Assembly: GCA_949130495.1 (NCBI GenBank)
Contig: OX422207.1
Span: 706,214,456-706,278,455, forward strand
Length of the DNA: 64,000 nt
Origin: Sambucus nigra
Lineage: Eukaryota; Streptophyta; Magnoliopsida; Dipsacales; Adoxaceae
Direction of reading: 5' to 3'
The translations under genes were made by a program, and so were the position numbers. Of the stretch, positions 23,868-35,551 are shown one piece after another (position 1 is the stretch's first letter; each line of letters starts with the position of its first letter). Below the pieces are notes generated by a model, which did not search any database, was not told the DNA's origin, and was given only the letters and a program-made list of their open reading frames with translations.

Positions 23868-24399
23868 AGGTTTAGGAACATATAATTGGGGATAAAAAGG
23901 GGGTTGGAAGACTTAAACATTCTATTAACACTTCACTCCATCTTTAAATGTGAATACACCCTTAAATGACTCGTAACTACATAATTAAGTTATAACCTAT
24001 CAAAAGTTCCTGAAACTCCAAAAATACAACATGACACTTATTTTGACTATCTCAATTATTTTGGGACTAACCACGCCCTCTGAATTGGCATCCAGGATAA
24101 CATAATTAATTTTATGATCCAACATCACTTTAAACCATAATTGTCGTTTAAAGCACAACGACGAAATAAAACATAACATGATGCTATTTACATTCACGTA
24201 ATAGTAAATATGCAAAATCTAGTAAATATTATCTTTTAAATCACTTGAAATAATATTTACTACATTATCCAATATTTTATATAATTACCTCACATGGTAA
24301 ATTAACATAAAATAAATTACTCAAAAGTAAGGGTTATTACATACTCACCCCTTATAAGGAAATTTTGCCCTCAAAATTTAGGTGTACCTTATAAAAAGC

Positions 24400-24720
24400 G
24401 ATGTGGATACTTTTCTCTCATATCGTCCTCATGCTTTCATGTTGACTTCTCGGCATTGTCATGTCCCCATTGGACCCGAACCAAGGGCAACACTCTAGAT
24501 CTTAGAGTACGCTCCCCGTGATCTAAGATTGCAACTGGTTGTTCCTCGTATGAAATATCAGCCTGCAATTCGATATCATCTAAAGGAATGTGCCAGTGAG
24601 CTCCTTCACAACTCTTATACTTTTGCAATGATGAAACATGAAATACATCATGAATCTGTTGTAGGCATTCCAGTAAGGCGAGTTGGTAAGATATGGCACC
24701 TAGTCTTACAATAACGGGAA
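24400..24720 (-). pseudogene. C pol: C-terminal chromodomain-like region
   Basis: Minus-strand reading 24628-24437 and the bases after it give LQADISYEEQPVAILD, TLRSRVLPLVRVQWGHD and a W-EDDMREKYP-like end. This is the usual tail of Tekay-type integrases, which carries a chromodomain and is thought to steer insertion to modified chromatin. Stops at 24400-24420 and upstream (24640-25070) break the link to the integrase core. Confidence 0.8.
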
Positions 24721-25070
24721 AATGGCCTACATAACGAGGTGCAAGCTTACCTTTCTTCCCAAATCATTTTATGCCCTTCATTAGCGACACCCATACCAAA
24801 ACTTGATCTCCAACTTCCAAATCCACATGCCTTCTATTTCCATTGGCATAACTCTTTTGACGATCTTGAGAGATTCAGATGTGGTTGCGAATAAGTTCAA
24901 TCTTTGAAGACATATCTTGGATTATTTCAGGTCCAAAAAATTTATTATCCCCTACTTCCAACCAACAAGTAGGTGATCATAAACAGCTGGCCATATAATT
25001 CCTCATAGGGCTCCATACTTATAGTGAATTGGTACGAATTATTGTAAGAAAATTCGACCAAGGGAAGGTA

Positions 25071-25660
25071 TTATTCCCAACCTCCTTTAAAGTCCAGTAC
25101 ACATATTCTGATCATGTCCTCTAACATTTGGTTGATTCTTTCCATTTGCCCATCTGTTTGAGGGTGATAGGAGGTATTCAACTTCAATTCGGTTCCCAAC
25201 ACTTCTTGGAAACTTCGCCAAAAGTGGGAAACAAAGATCTTGTCTCGGTCGGAGACTATATTAATAGGCACCCCATGGAGTTTGACAATCTCGACAATGA
25301 ATAGACGGGCATAACGAGCCGCGTTATAATATGTACGTATTGGTAGGAAATGTGTTGACTTAGTTAAGCAATCCATGATAACCCAAATGGAATCATGACC
25401 TCTTTGTGACATTGGTAATCCCGTGATAAAATCCATCGAGATGCTTTCCCACTTCCATACCGGTTTTTCTAAGGGTTGTAGCAATCATGTCGGTTGCTGA
25501 TGATATACTTTCACCAACTGACAAGTAGTACATTAGGAGATGAATTATGAGATATCCCATTTCATATACCCTCCCACCAATAATGACGACGCATGTCTTG
25601 GTACATTTTGTCCCCACCAGGATGTACTGCAAATCTGGACCCATGAGATTCTGTCACTAT
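25071..25660 (-). pseudogene. C pol: integrase zinc and catalytic domains
   Basis: The open part (25484-25071) shows WKWESISMDFITGLP (first Asp), IVSDRDKIF (second Asp) and HPQTDGQMERINQ (Glu), so the D,D-35-E triad is visible. Upstream, 25660-25485 holds the remains of the zinc domain (a HP-GG-K-MYQD-like stretch and a YWW motif), with stops and lost Cys codons. The family inserts element cDNA into host DNA. This copy cannot be expressed whole. Confidence 0.87.
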
Positions 25661-25919
25661 GGCTTGCCTCAGATCTTCCTTATACAGGACAATAAGTCTC
25701 CCATGGAAATGCAATCCACCCTCCGAACTTATAGAGTAGGATTCCGCTCCCTCCGTTAGTAATTATTGTATTCGGTCCTGACACTCTTTGTCACTTCCTT
25801 GAGCTTCCACAACTCTTTCCACTATCGTAGGCTTAACAACCAATACTGACATAAACGTCTTTGCAACAGCATCTTCCTGGCTAAGTTCTCTCCATTTATC
25901 CTTCCATACCAGCTAACTC

Positions 25920-26260
25920 CCCCTCAGGTTTTCGACTTAGTGCATCTGCCACTACATTAGCTTTACCTGGGTGGTAATGAATATCAAATTGGTAGTCTTT
26001 CACAAACTCAAACCGCCAACGTTGTTGCATATTTAAATCTTTTTGCAAAAATAATTATTTCAAGGATTTGTGGTCCGTGAAAAGACTAAATTTCTCTCCC
26101 AGGAAGTAATGTCTCCAAATCTTCAAGGCAAAAACCATAGCAGCAAGTTCCAGATCATGTACTAGATAATTTTTCTCATGGGGCTTTAGCTTGCGAGAGG
26201 CATAAGGAATAGCCCGTTGTTCTTGATGTAATACACCTCCCAACCCTTACAGAGATGCGT
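25920..26260 (-). pseudogene. C pol: RNase H
   Basis: The segment 26243-26055 reads [24 protein letters not shown] and FTDHKSL, the familiar gypsy RNase H core. The frame continues after a stop into KDLNMQQRWRFEFVKDY and ends near NVVADALSRKP (about 25925). A stop also separates it from the preceding FTDAS motif. Confidence 0.86.
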
Positions 26261-26379
26261 CAGTAAAAACCAAATATTCCACTCCCGACCTCGGTAACAT
26301 AAGTAATGGAGCAGAAGTTAACTTATCTTTCAGCTCATCAAAATCCAGATGACAAAAATCATCCCATATAAACCTCACT

Positions 26380-27307
26380 CCCTTTCGAGTCAAATTTATC
26401 AAAGGTCTAGAAATCTTAAAAAAAAACTTAATAAATTGGCGGTAATATCAAGCCAAAGCCAGAAAACTGTGAATCTCTATAGGTGTTGGGGGGTGACCCC
26501 ATTCCCTCACCACAACAACTTTACTCAAATCTATCGAAATACCCTGAGTTGTTAAAATGTGACCTAGAAACTGCACTTCATATAGCCAAAAACCACACTT
26601 CTCAAATTTGGCATATAACTGATGATCCCGTAACGTTTGCAGGACCAACCTTAAATGCTTTGTGTGATCAGCTTCTGTCTGAGAATAAACTAGGATGTCA
26701 TCAATACATATGACAACAAACTAGTCCAGGAATTCTCAAAACACTCTATTCATAAGGTCCATAAACACTACAGGAGCATTGGTTAGCCCAAAGGGTATGG
26801 CCAAAAATTCATAAGACCCATATCTAGTTAAGAACGCAGTTTTGGACACGTCCTGCTCTCGTATCCGCAACTAGTGATACCCGTCCTCAAATCTATTTTA
26901 GAGAAGTATGACACTCCCCTAAGTTGATCGAACAAGTCATCAACCCTAGGTAGTGGGTATTTGTTCATGATGGTAACCTTGTTCAATTCCTGGTAATCTA
27001 CACACAACCAGAAGTAACCATCTCTCTTCTTCACAAACAATACATGAGCTCCCCACAATGACGTACTACACCTAATAAACCCTTGCTCTAACAACTTATT
27101 AATCTGATCTCTTAGCTCCCTCATCTCAGCAGGATCCATACGGTATGGATTCCTAGCAATCGATCGCGTTCCTGGTGCTAAATCAATCACAAACTCAATC
27201 TCCCGACTTGGTGGTAAGCCTGATATCTCCTGAAAAACATCCCCAAAATATCTCACCACAAAAATTGAATCTAGGGAAATGGCTATGTCATGATAAGTCT
27301 CCTCCAC
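26380..27307 (-). pseudogene. C pol: reverse transcriptase
   Basis: The segment 27307-26828 contains the protease-RT linker and RT start ([45 protein letters not shown]). A shift near 26870 is followed by [15 protein letters not shown], a catalytic box reading CIDD in place of the usual Y/F-x-DD (about 26703-26714), and 26648-26448 with FEKCGFW and FLGHILT. Two stops flank the catalytic box. The order and motifs are clearly gypsy RT. Confidence 0.88.
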
Positions 27308-27310
27308 AAT

Positions 27311-27970
27311 TCAATACAAATACGTTCTAGAACCTCCTTCAGAAAGAGGCATTGCCACTAAAAATATCTCTTGCCCCGGAATAGCAAAGACTATACTTTT
27401 TCCATAACAATGTACTATCGCACGATATTTCACTAGCCAATCCATACCTAGGATTACATCATACCCGACCATATCTAGGACGAGTAAATCAGCCTCAAAA
27501 CACAAATTACCAAGATGTATTTCTACTCTTTTACAAACAAAGAAAATGAGTGAACCATCACCCATAGAGGACTCGATACTAGTAAAGGTACTTTCCACAA
27601 ATTTAATTACCTCCATCGATTGAGAAAAACTTCTAGAAATAAACGAGTTCGTTGCTTCTATATCAAACAACACACGACCCATATGTCCCTGAATAGAAAA
27701 CTTACCCTCGATAGCTGGTGGGGCTAGAGGAAGCATAACATCCTGTATATGGTAGACACGCGAACACTGTAATTGTCCCTGTTGCGGAGGGGCAGCAAGA
27801 ATAGGTGGTGGTGGGGGGGGGGGAGTAAATGTGCCTGCTGATACTGTGGAACACGAGGTAACTATAACTGGGGATAAGCTTTTCGTAAGTGAATCGTTTC
27901 CCCCATATTGAAAATAATGGCCCACCACATTCTCCTGATGACGACCCCTATTATTTTGGAACTGCCCCAA
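27311..27970 (-). pseudogene. C pol: aspartic protease region
   Basis: The single open frame gives VLFDIEATNSFIS, where the active site would normally read D-[ST]-G-A-T, so the catalytic Gly has been replaced. The second half, DVILGMDWLVKYRAIVHC, is the usual protease end in this lineage. A Pro-rich run precedes the domain. The frame overlaps the gag frame at 27862-27970, which reflects a shift rather than true overlap. Confidence 0.85.
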
Positions 27971-28854
27971 GCCTTAACCCGGATGGCCTCGACCCCCATT
28001 ATTAACTCGACCTGCCTGGCCTTGCTGGCCCACCTGTTGTTGCTGCTGCTGGGCACCGTGACTGTGCCTAAAATCACTACAACCAAAATTATAGCCCCCA
28101 AAATGTTGTCTCTTGGTGAAATCCCCTTATTGGGTGTCCTATCCTTCTGCTTTCCTCCCGACGATTGAGACGAGGGTAGTGCTCCTCCAGTACCATTGCC
28201 TTCTTGCTTACTAGTTTGCCCCGACACTAAAACCTTCTTACTTCCTTGCACATGTAAGTGATGATCTTGGCAATAAAGCAATGTGGCATTCATTACACCG
28301 CTAAATGTCTGTAAGGCTGGATTCCCTAGCAAATGTTGACGTATTCTCCAATGCAAACCTCCAATAAACTTTAAGATCCTCCGTTCCTCCGAAACTACGT
28401 CATTCGGTACAAAACTAGCCAAATGATTAAATTCCTCCTCATACTCTGCTACATAATGTTCACCTTGGACTACATATTGAAGTTTCCTCCTCATCTCCCT
28501 TTGGACTGGGGGAGGAAAATAATTTTGATCAAATAAAACCCCAAAATTCGATATAGTCATAGTATCTCTCTGCTCTGGCATGGTTACCGACTACCACTAG
28601 TGTAAGGCTTCTCCAACCAGTTTAAAGTAGCAAGGATTTATTTCCATTCCTCACTAAAGTCTACCATATGAAGATGATGCTACGTGTCCTTCTTCCATTA
28701 GTTTTCTACTATTACATCAGAACCACCCTGGAATTATGGGGATGAACCTTGAAGAAAGATTCTGTCATTTTCTCCCATGGGGAAGGTCCCGCATGGGTTT
28801 GCACCTCATGAACTATCGGTTGTTGGGCTTGAGGAAACTGTTGAGCCAAGGTTG
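27862..28854 (-). pseudogene. C gag, distal part
   Basis: From 28854 a short frame reads FPQAQQPIVHEVQTH and then WEKMTESFFKVHP, the start of the retrotransposon gag domain. After shifts near 28590-28730 the main frame 28581-27862 follows with FDQNYFPPPVQREMRRK and FNHLASFVPNDV, typical of gypsy gag. A Gln/Gly-rich region and a weak Cys-His remnant in another frame (about 28030-28100) stand where a zinc knuckle is expected. Confidence 0.85.
28850..28854. other. Target-site duplication of D, left copy
   Basis: ggttg here and cgttg at 35219-35223 agree in four of five bases. The break lies inside the gag of C, which resumes on the other side. Confidence 0.7.
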
Positions 28855-30358
28855 TCTGATGATACGTAAATATTGCGTATTTCATCCTCCGAACCTACGC
28901 ATTTTAGCCCCTCGGGTATATAATTCCCTATATTTATGTTCGTTAACCAAAAAACCTCAAATTTCTACGTTAACATGTTTTGCAGGGGTTAATTGAGCTT
29001 TAATAGGTATTTGGATGCTAAGTGTGAAGTTCGAACGCATTTTGCTTGATTTCTATACGCAGTCGCACGTTCAAGGGCATTTTATTCATTTCACAACTTG
29101 GGCACCTGTCCTAATATCTCCATGGAAGTTGTATCCCTCCTCGCTAGGTTTGTGTGTCCATGAACGGTGTGCAATTCGGAGTTCGTATGACGAAGTTATG
29201 GTAGTTTCAGCGAAATGAAAAACAATAAAACCAAAAGAGGAGGAGAAGAGGAAGAATTATAATGCAGACTGCTGCCTTGGTTCTGCCCAGCTTGATCGAT
29301 CGATCGATCATTCTAGACATGGGATATTTTGTTCATGATCGATCGATCGACAAAAGGGGTCGATCGATCGATCGATCCCCTGTTTCCAGGAGATATTTTG
29401 CCTTTTCTTTTCTTTTCTCTTTTCTTTTCTTTACTTATTCCAACTTACAATAAATAGCAATTTTGTTGTAATAACAGATATAATTTTTTTTTAGGTTAGA
29501 ATAACTTAGGGTTTGGGCGATTTTGGTTAGTACTTCTTCATTTATTCTTGGATTGACACCCTTTTGGGTTTGTAAGTTGACTATTCATTCACCCTCTCCA
29601 TTTAATATAGTTGTATTTAATTATTTCTTTCTTTGTAGTGTAATTTACATGCTTTCTAATTCGGTTTACGTGCTTTCTTCGCATGCTTCCTAGTGTAAAT
29701 TTACCTCGTTTCATTTATCGCGTTTTTAACATGCTTTCTAGGTAATTTAAATTAGGTTGTGTTTGAATGGAACTCACTCGGGTTAACATGTTTCTTTGCT
29801 TGGTGATAGTGTTTACAGGTCTATTTCGGGTGCGTTGTCCTAGTTATTACGCCTAGGAGATTTGACGGGGCATATCATGTATGTCCCGTTCTTACTACCT
29901 TTCGCGCGTAATTTTTGGTATATTTGTTGACGCGAAAATCTTATTAAGCTTTTATGAGAATTAAGGGGCATGACAATCCTTGATTTAATTAACTATCGAA
30001 ATGAGACCAATTTGTAATAACTCGTCGACCCATGTAACCATTTTATCAAATTAACCCGGGTGATGGATATTCGATGCAACCTATAGTTTCACTCTCTTTG
30101 TTAGTCTCGTTTCAATACCCTCACCTAGATTAATATTTCCCTTTCATGCATCTTTTCTTTTAGTTTGTAATTCACCTTTTACACTTTTATTTCGGAATAT
30201 TAAATCTTATGAATTTTAACAACTCGTCTCTGTGGACTTTCAATACCCGACTTACCACTATACTCACCAGTTGAGTGTAGTCATAATTTAGGTTTGTTTG
30301 TATTATCGCAGTGAAACGAATTTTTCTCGTGCGCACTTACACGCTCGCACCTTTCACG
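28855..30358 (+). repeat. 5' LTR of D
   Basis: It starts tctgatgatacg, where the 3' LTR has TGTGATGATACG, and ends ctttcacg, where the 3' LTR ends ctttcaca. A GATCGA tract is at 29292-29380, and a TATA-like aataaatag is at 29449-29457. Confidence 0.88.
29292..29380. repeat. GATCGA palindromic tract in the D 5' LTR
   Basis: Three runs of GATCGA are separated by a 29-bp spacer and by caaaagggg. The last run with its flanks forms a near-perfect palindrome from gggg to cccc. The copy in the 3' LTR is at 34169-34252 and is shorter. The tract lies about 80 bp upstream of the LTR TATA box. Confidence 0.92.
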
Positions 30359-30370
30359 TGTTATTCAAAA

Positions 30371-30389
30371 TGGCGTCGTACCCCGGGAC
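30371..30389 (+). promoter_or_regulatory. Primer-binding site of D (Asp tRNA-like)
   Basis: tggcgtcgtaccccgggac agrees with most bases of the Asp tRNA primer-binding site known from Athila and Tat elements, with about four differences. It stands 12 bp after the LTR end, as in F. Confidence 0.65.
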
Positions 30390-30561
30390 TTGTTTGTTTT
30401 AGACTTTATTTGATTTAGTATTTAATATTATTTTCTTTCTATTTGTATAATTTTCTAATCTTTTTGCAGGACTTCCACATTTGAGCACTTAGAAACGCTC
30501 GATTTTTTCCCGCGCACCTACTTTGTGGAATCCGCCACTTCGAGCCATTTTTGGGGTAAGC

Positions 30562-31484
30562 ATGTCTTATCCCAATTCTCTCGGTAATCATTGTTATAAT
30601 TCTCAAAATTCTCGCAAACCCGTGACTTTCGGTGAATACTTAGAATCCCAAAGTATAGCAAATTCAAATATGACTTTGGGTGAGTATAACGAAAGTCAAA
30701 ACTTACGTTATTGGAATTTTGATGATGATGACAATGATTTTGGGCCTTTACCTCCTTATAATAAAATTTTTGAAACGAATTGCAATAGTTTTCAAATTTC
30801 ATATCATAATGAGTTTTCGTTGAAGTTCGATGGTAATTTTCAAAGTTCCCATTTTCATGCATCCATACCTCGACCTATGACTTTCGATGACGGTTTGACT
30901 ATGTATGAGAATGAGAAAATTAAAAATCATTATTGGGAAGAAAATCGTTCATGGGAACATGACTTTGATTTACTTTTTGAGTGTGATGACGATTTTTCTT
31001 CTGAGACTTTTGAGGTCGAAGAATGTTTTGAACCAAATGAGGTACTTGTGCCTACTTTGGAACAAACCATTCTAGACTTTGCCCATTGCATAATAGATAT
31101 TGAAAGTGAGAATGAAAATGACGTAATATCTATTTGCAATGAAATGATTTCTTCTTTGGCCCCAAAGAAGAAAATTTCATTGAAAATGATATTATTTCAT
31201 TCGAAACTCAATCTTCTTGCAATGATGATTCATCTCACGAGTTTTAATTTCTTTCACCCCCATTTTCATTCTCTATTATCACACCTTCTCAAGTACCCGA
31301 AGATTCAGTTTCAAAATTTAATGTTTTAAAACTTTTCGTCGATGAGGATTACTTGCTCGAGTTGCCTTCCGTGATCGCATCTTTGCCTTTGTGTGCGCCA
31401 CCTCCCATTCCAATTTCAAAATCCTTGGGAGAATATTCGGCTTTTCTCGGTCCCCACATGTTTTTGTCACCCGTTCAATCATAA
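30562..31484 (+). pseudogene. ORF of unknown function in D, broken near its 3' end
   Basis: ATG 30562 opens a 255-codon frame to 31329. The protein is acidic and Asn/Ser-rich, with repeated GEY-ESQ and F-DDD type segments and a hydrophobic patch around TLEQTILDFAHCIIDI. Near 31165 the neighbouring frame takes over (FIENDIISFETQ), passes one stop at about 31228 and continues with VLKLFVDEDYLLELPSV and a Pro-rich stretch to TAA 31482-31484. The original product was therefore probably about 300 residues. It occupies the place of gag-pol. I recognise no family, zinc knuckle or membrane segment. Confidence 0.6.
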
Positions 31485-33734
31485 CCCCCCACCGTCCCTC
31501 CAAAAAATTTAATTGGCATTGGTTCCTTTCTTATGACTTACACATGCCTTCCATTTTTCAAACGGAATTCATATTTTTCAAAAGGCATGCTTGTATGTGA
31601 GGGTACACCGGTTATCCTCCAAAGTCAAATCGTTCCTATGGTGGACCCTCAACTATTTAGACTTCTAGTGTATAGTTAGTGTGAGGCCTAAATAGTAGGT
31701 TGTATATAGTTAGCTTTCTATTCTTTCTTTCTTTTTATCTTAGTCTAGTGTAATTAGTTAACTTTTTGTTATTTGTTTTTTCTATGCTCGGTACTAACTT
31801 GTTTTGTAGATTCTTTGGACTTGTTCTTATGGGGATCGCTCCAATTTTGGGTAATATCGTTATTTTCCTCTCTTTAACTTGGTTCTTAGTTCGCATTGAG
31901 GACAATGTCAAGTTTCAAGTTAGGGGGTGTGGGATATTCTATCCATTTCTTATTTAGTCCATGCTTTTGCTCACATGTCAGTTACTTCGTATGCTTTTCT
32001 TAGAAAAATTCAAAAATTTCAAAAAGATTTTCTTTCTTTTTTCTCGTTTTTGGGCGTTTTGCCTTTATTTTCGATGATAAATTTTACTAATTGCCCTATC
32101 CAATAGACAACCCAATGATGCATGTTATCGATTTAAGAAGTTATTAGACTTTAGTATCACTTATTGATATTATGAATAACTTCATGAATTAAACTTTAAT
32201 CCCATGAGCACATGCACTTTCCTTGCTATATTGATTTGGTTTAAGATTTTTATATTGTTTCATTGTATATACTTACACCGAGTAAGCTTTTTACCTTTCG
32301 TCGTTTGTGAGTATATGCACTATTCTTTTCTCATTGAAAACGTTGAATTCGTTGGTAATCTCACTATTCTTTCATTTGATCGTTCATTAATTGAGTTCAT
32401 ACTTGAAATGTGTTACTTGATCCTTATTTTCATATATTGTTTTAACTCGAGAATTGCATAAACTTTGTTAAATGATCATAGACATCTTTGTTATATCACC
32501 CATATTAGCCTTGACCTCACCCTTATATGTCTACCCTCATTAATCCCTTGAGCCTAAATACCGCCTTTCGTTTCATAACCCCAATCCCATAACCAATTCT
32601 AAATTGGAGTTTTAAACCATATATACACTTTCCATACCTTTTTTTGGAGTGTTACTTGGGATTGAATGATGTTGTTGTGATGTCGGTTGCAATTTAGGCA
32701 CATGAGAGCTTGAAAAGTAAAGAAGAAAGTAGTGAAAAAAGTGAATAAAAAGAGTAAGCAAAAAGCAAAAGAAACCAAAAGAGAAAAATGAGAAAAAGAA
32801 AAAAAGATAGAAAGAGAAAGTTGTAAATGTTGTATATAGTTCAATAAGCTTTGATTACTCTCCCCGATGATATATTTAATGCCGTTTTGGAACTTATTTT
32901 TTCAATTTTGATATTTCCCGCATCTTCCCATTATCCCGAGTTTTCATCCCGAACACGTTGAATCCGTACATACATTCCTTTATTTCATACCCTATCCTAA
33001 CTTACATTACACCCCTATTAAAGTCCTATGTGATCTTATGTTTAAATAGTTTTGATAATCTGTGAAAATACATTTCGCCTCCTTTAATGTACGGTATCCT
33101 TTCATTGAGATTACAGTTTTTCAGTTTATATATAGCGTTCTTCATTTGTGACATGTGTGCGGCCTAGTTTCCATTTACACTTACTCTTTAGCCTGCATGT
33201 TCCATGTGTTAGCTCCCTGTTTCGACTCATTTCGCTTGATGAGAGTAATGCCCGTGAGGATTGAATATATGCTTGCGTTAATTTAGTATCCGGTTTATTT
33301 AAGTTTTTGCCAAATCACACTTTGCATGTGCTCTCTCCCCCTCCCACATTTTAAGGTTTCAATTTTATGAGGTGCATTCTATAATGTTAATGATTTGGAC
33401 TTTTGTTTGAATCCGTTCAATGTGCTAATAATGTGTATGATATCCTTTTCACTATTGTTGGGCTTGTCGCACGTTGGTTTGGGCTTATTTTGAGGAAACC
33501 ATGTGATGTTTGTGGGTGTCATCCCTGAAAACCCTCATGAGACGATACTCGTCCACTAGGGTGACCTAGGGATTTAACGGCTTATTGCACATGCTAAACG
33601 TAATCGAATCGCCCGCGAAAGTGGCCTTATGCTTTTATACCATATTTTTGTACTATCTCCTGCTTTTGGTTTTCTTGTAGTTATTGTTGCATCCTATTTC
33701 ATTGCTAGGGACTAGCAATGTATAAGTTAGGGGG
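31485..33734 (+). other. Non-coding 3' region of D
   Basis: It contains the post-pol motif ttgaggacaatgtcaag followed by ttagggggtgtggg (31894-31932), typical of Athila and Tat elements. An A-rich purine tract is at 32700-32825. A module at 33616-33734 (cgaaagtgg, then ggactagcaatg, then the polypurine tract ttagggg) is shared with element F. No coding sequence is convincing here. Confidence 0.7.
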
Positions 33735-35218
33735 TGTGATGATACGGAAATATTGTGTATTTCATCCTCTGAACCTGCGCATTTTAGCCCCCTCGGGTAT
33801 CTTATTCCTTATATTTATGCTCGTTAACCAGACAACCTCTAATTTCTACGTTAACATGTTTTGCAGGGGTTAATTGAGCTTTTATAGGTATTTGGATGCT
33901 AAGAGTGAAGTTCGAACGCGTTCGTCTCGATTTCCATACGCAATTGCACGGTGGGCATTTAGTCATTTCATATCTTGGGCACCTAGACCAATATCTTCAC
34001 GGAAGTTATATCCCTCCTCGCTAGCTTTGTGTGTTCGCGAACGGTGCGCAATTCCGAGTTCGTATGACGAAGTTACGGGAGTTTCAGCGGAAGGAAAAAT
34101 AATGAAACCAAAAAAGGAGGAGAAGAGGAAGAATTGGAATGCAGGCTGCTGCCTTGGTTCTGTCCAGCCTGATCGATCGATCGATCATTCTAGACATGGG
34201 ATATTTTGTTCATGATCAATCGATCGACCAAAGGGGTCGATCGATCGATCCCCTATTTCCAGGAGATATTTTACCTTTTCTATTCTTTTCTCTTTTCTTT
34301 TCTTTACTTATTCCAACTTACTATAAATAGCAATCTTGTTGTAATAACAGATATAATTTTGTTTTAGGTTAGAATAACTTAGGGTTTGGGTGATTTTGGT
34401 TAGTTCTTCTTCATTTCTTCTTGGATTGACACCTTTTTGGGTTTGTAAGTTAACTATTCATTCACCCTCTCCATTTAATATAGTTGTATTTCATTATTTC
34501 TTGCTTTGTAGTGTAATTTACATGCTTTCTAATTAGGTTTACGTGCTTTCTTCGCGTGCTTCCTAGTGTAAATTTACCTCGTTTCATTTATCGCGTTTTT
34601 AACATGATTTCTAGGTAATTTAAATTAGGTTGGGTTTGAATGGAACTCACTCGGGTTAACGTGTTACTTTGCTTGGTGATAGTGTTTACGGGTCTATTTC
34701 GGGTGCGTTGTCCTAGTTATTACGCCTAGGAGATTTGACGGGGCATATCATGTATGTCCCGTGCGTACGACCTTTCGTGCGTAACTTTTGGGATATTTGT
34801 TGATGCCAAAATCTTATTAGGATTTTATGAGAATTTAGTGGCGTGACAACCCTTGATTTAATTAACTATCGAAACGAGACGCATTTGTAATAACTCATCG
34901 ACCCATGTAACCATTTTATACAAATTAACCCGGGTGAGGGATATTCGACGCAACCTATAGTTTTACTCGCTTTGTTAGTCTAGTTTCAATACCCTCGCCT
35001 AGATTAATATTTCCCTTTCATGCATCTTTTCTTTTAGTTTGTAATTAACCTTTTACACTTTTATTTCAAAATATTAAATCTTATAAATTCTAACAACTCG
35101 TCTCTATGGACTTTCGATACCCGACTTACCGCTATACTCATCAGTTGAGTGTAGTCGTAAGTTAGTTTTGTTTGTATTATCGCGGTGAAATGAAAACAAT
35201 GACTGCGCACCTTTCACA
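33735..35218 (+). repeat. 3' LTR of D (1484 bp)
   Basis: It starts TGTGATGATACGG directly after ttagggg and ends ctttcaca, giving TGTG...CACA inverted ends. The TATA box tataaatag lies at 34322-34330. Confidence 0.92.
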
Positions 35219-35369
35219 CGTTGATCACTGTCATCACAACATTGACCGCCTGAGAGATAATATTAGCTACCTCCGCATCATTTATAGTTCCTAGTTGCGG
35301 CGGTGGAGTTTCTACATTATCTTCTACAACTCTATTTCTCGTCGCTGGGCGACCTCTTTTGGGCGGCAT
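35219..35369 (-). pseudogene. C gag, N-terminal part
   Basis: The minus strand from ATG 35369 reads MPPKRGRPATRNR and about 50 residues in all before D interrupts it. Basic MPP-R-RG starts are usual for gag of this lineage. An upstream in-frame extension to 35423 is open but probably leader sequence. Confidence 0.82.
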
Positions 35370-35519
35370 CTGAGACGAAGAAACAACTGAATCAGAATAT
35401 GATTTAAAAAAATTTCTCTTCACCGAAGATCACATACATATTCAAACAAAAGAGTCCTAATAATAGGGTTATACTTGAAAGAATGCTACGGTAGAACGTG
35501 ATAATCCACATAGATCCTA

Positions 35520-35551
35520 AGGACTCTAGAACCTAATACTCTGATATCATC
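35520..35551 (-). promoter_or_regulatory. Degraded primer-binding site of C
   Basis: The minus strand just inside the LTR end reads gatatcagagtattagg, close to the initiator Met tRNA type seen intact in B, with two or three changes. Confidence 0.65.

Larger units (their letters stand above)
21579..24341 (-). repeat. 3' LTR of C (2763 bp)
   Basis: The minus strand starts TGTAATAACCC at 24341 after ataaggggtgagta and ends TATCACA at 21579. It holds an ~85-bp repeat with GTCGAC palindromes (23215-23426) and a long (TC)n-(AC)n microsatellite (23799-23867). It keeps 266 bp that the 5' LTR has lost. Confidence 0.92.
28855..35218 (+). mobile_element. Element D: non-autonomous Athila-like LTR retrotransposon inside C gag
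   Basis: Two LTRs of about 1.5 kb (28855-30358 and 33735-35218) flank a 3.4-kb interior. The PBS at 30371-30389 resembles the Asp tRNA type used by Athila and Tat. The sequence before the 3' LTR (ggactagcaatg, then ttaggggg) matches that of Athila element F. No protease, RT or integrase is present. The only sizeable ORF (30562-31329) belongs to no family I know. Confidence 0.88.

Noticed and set aside
35214..35423. Independent small gene with an MPPKRG start
   Set aside because: It is the N-terminus of C gag cut by element D, as the target duplication and the continuation at 28854 show.
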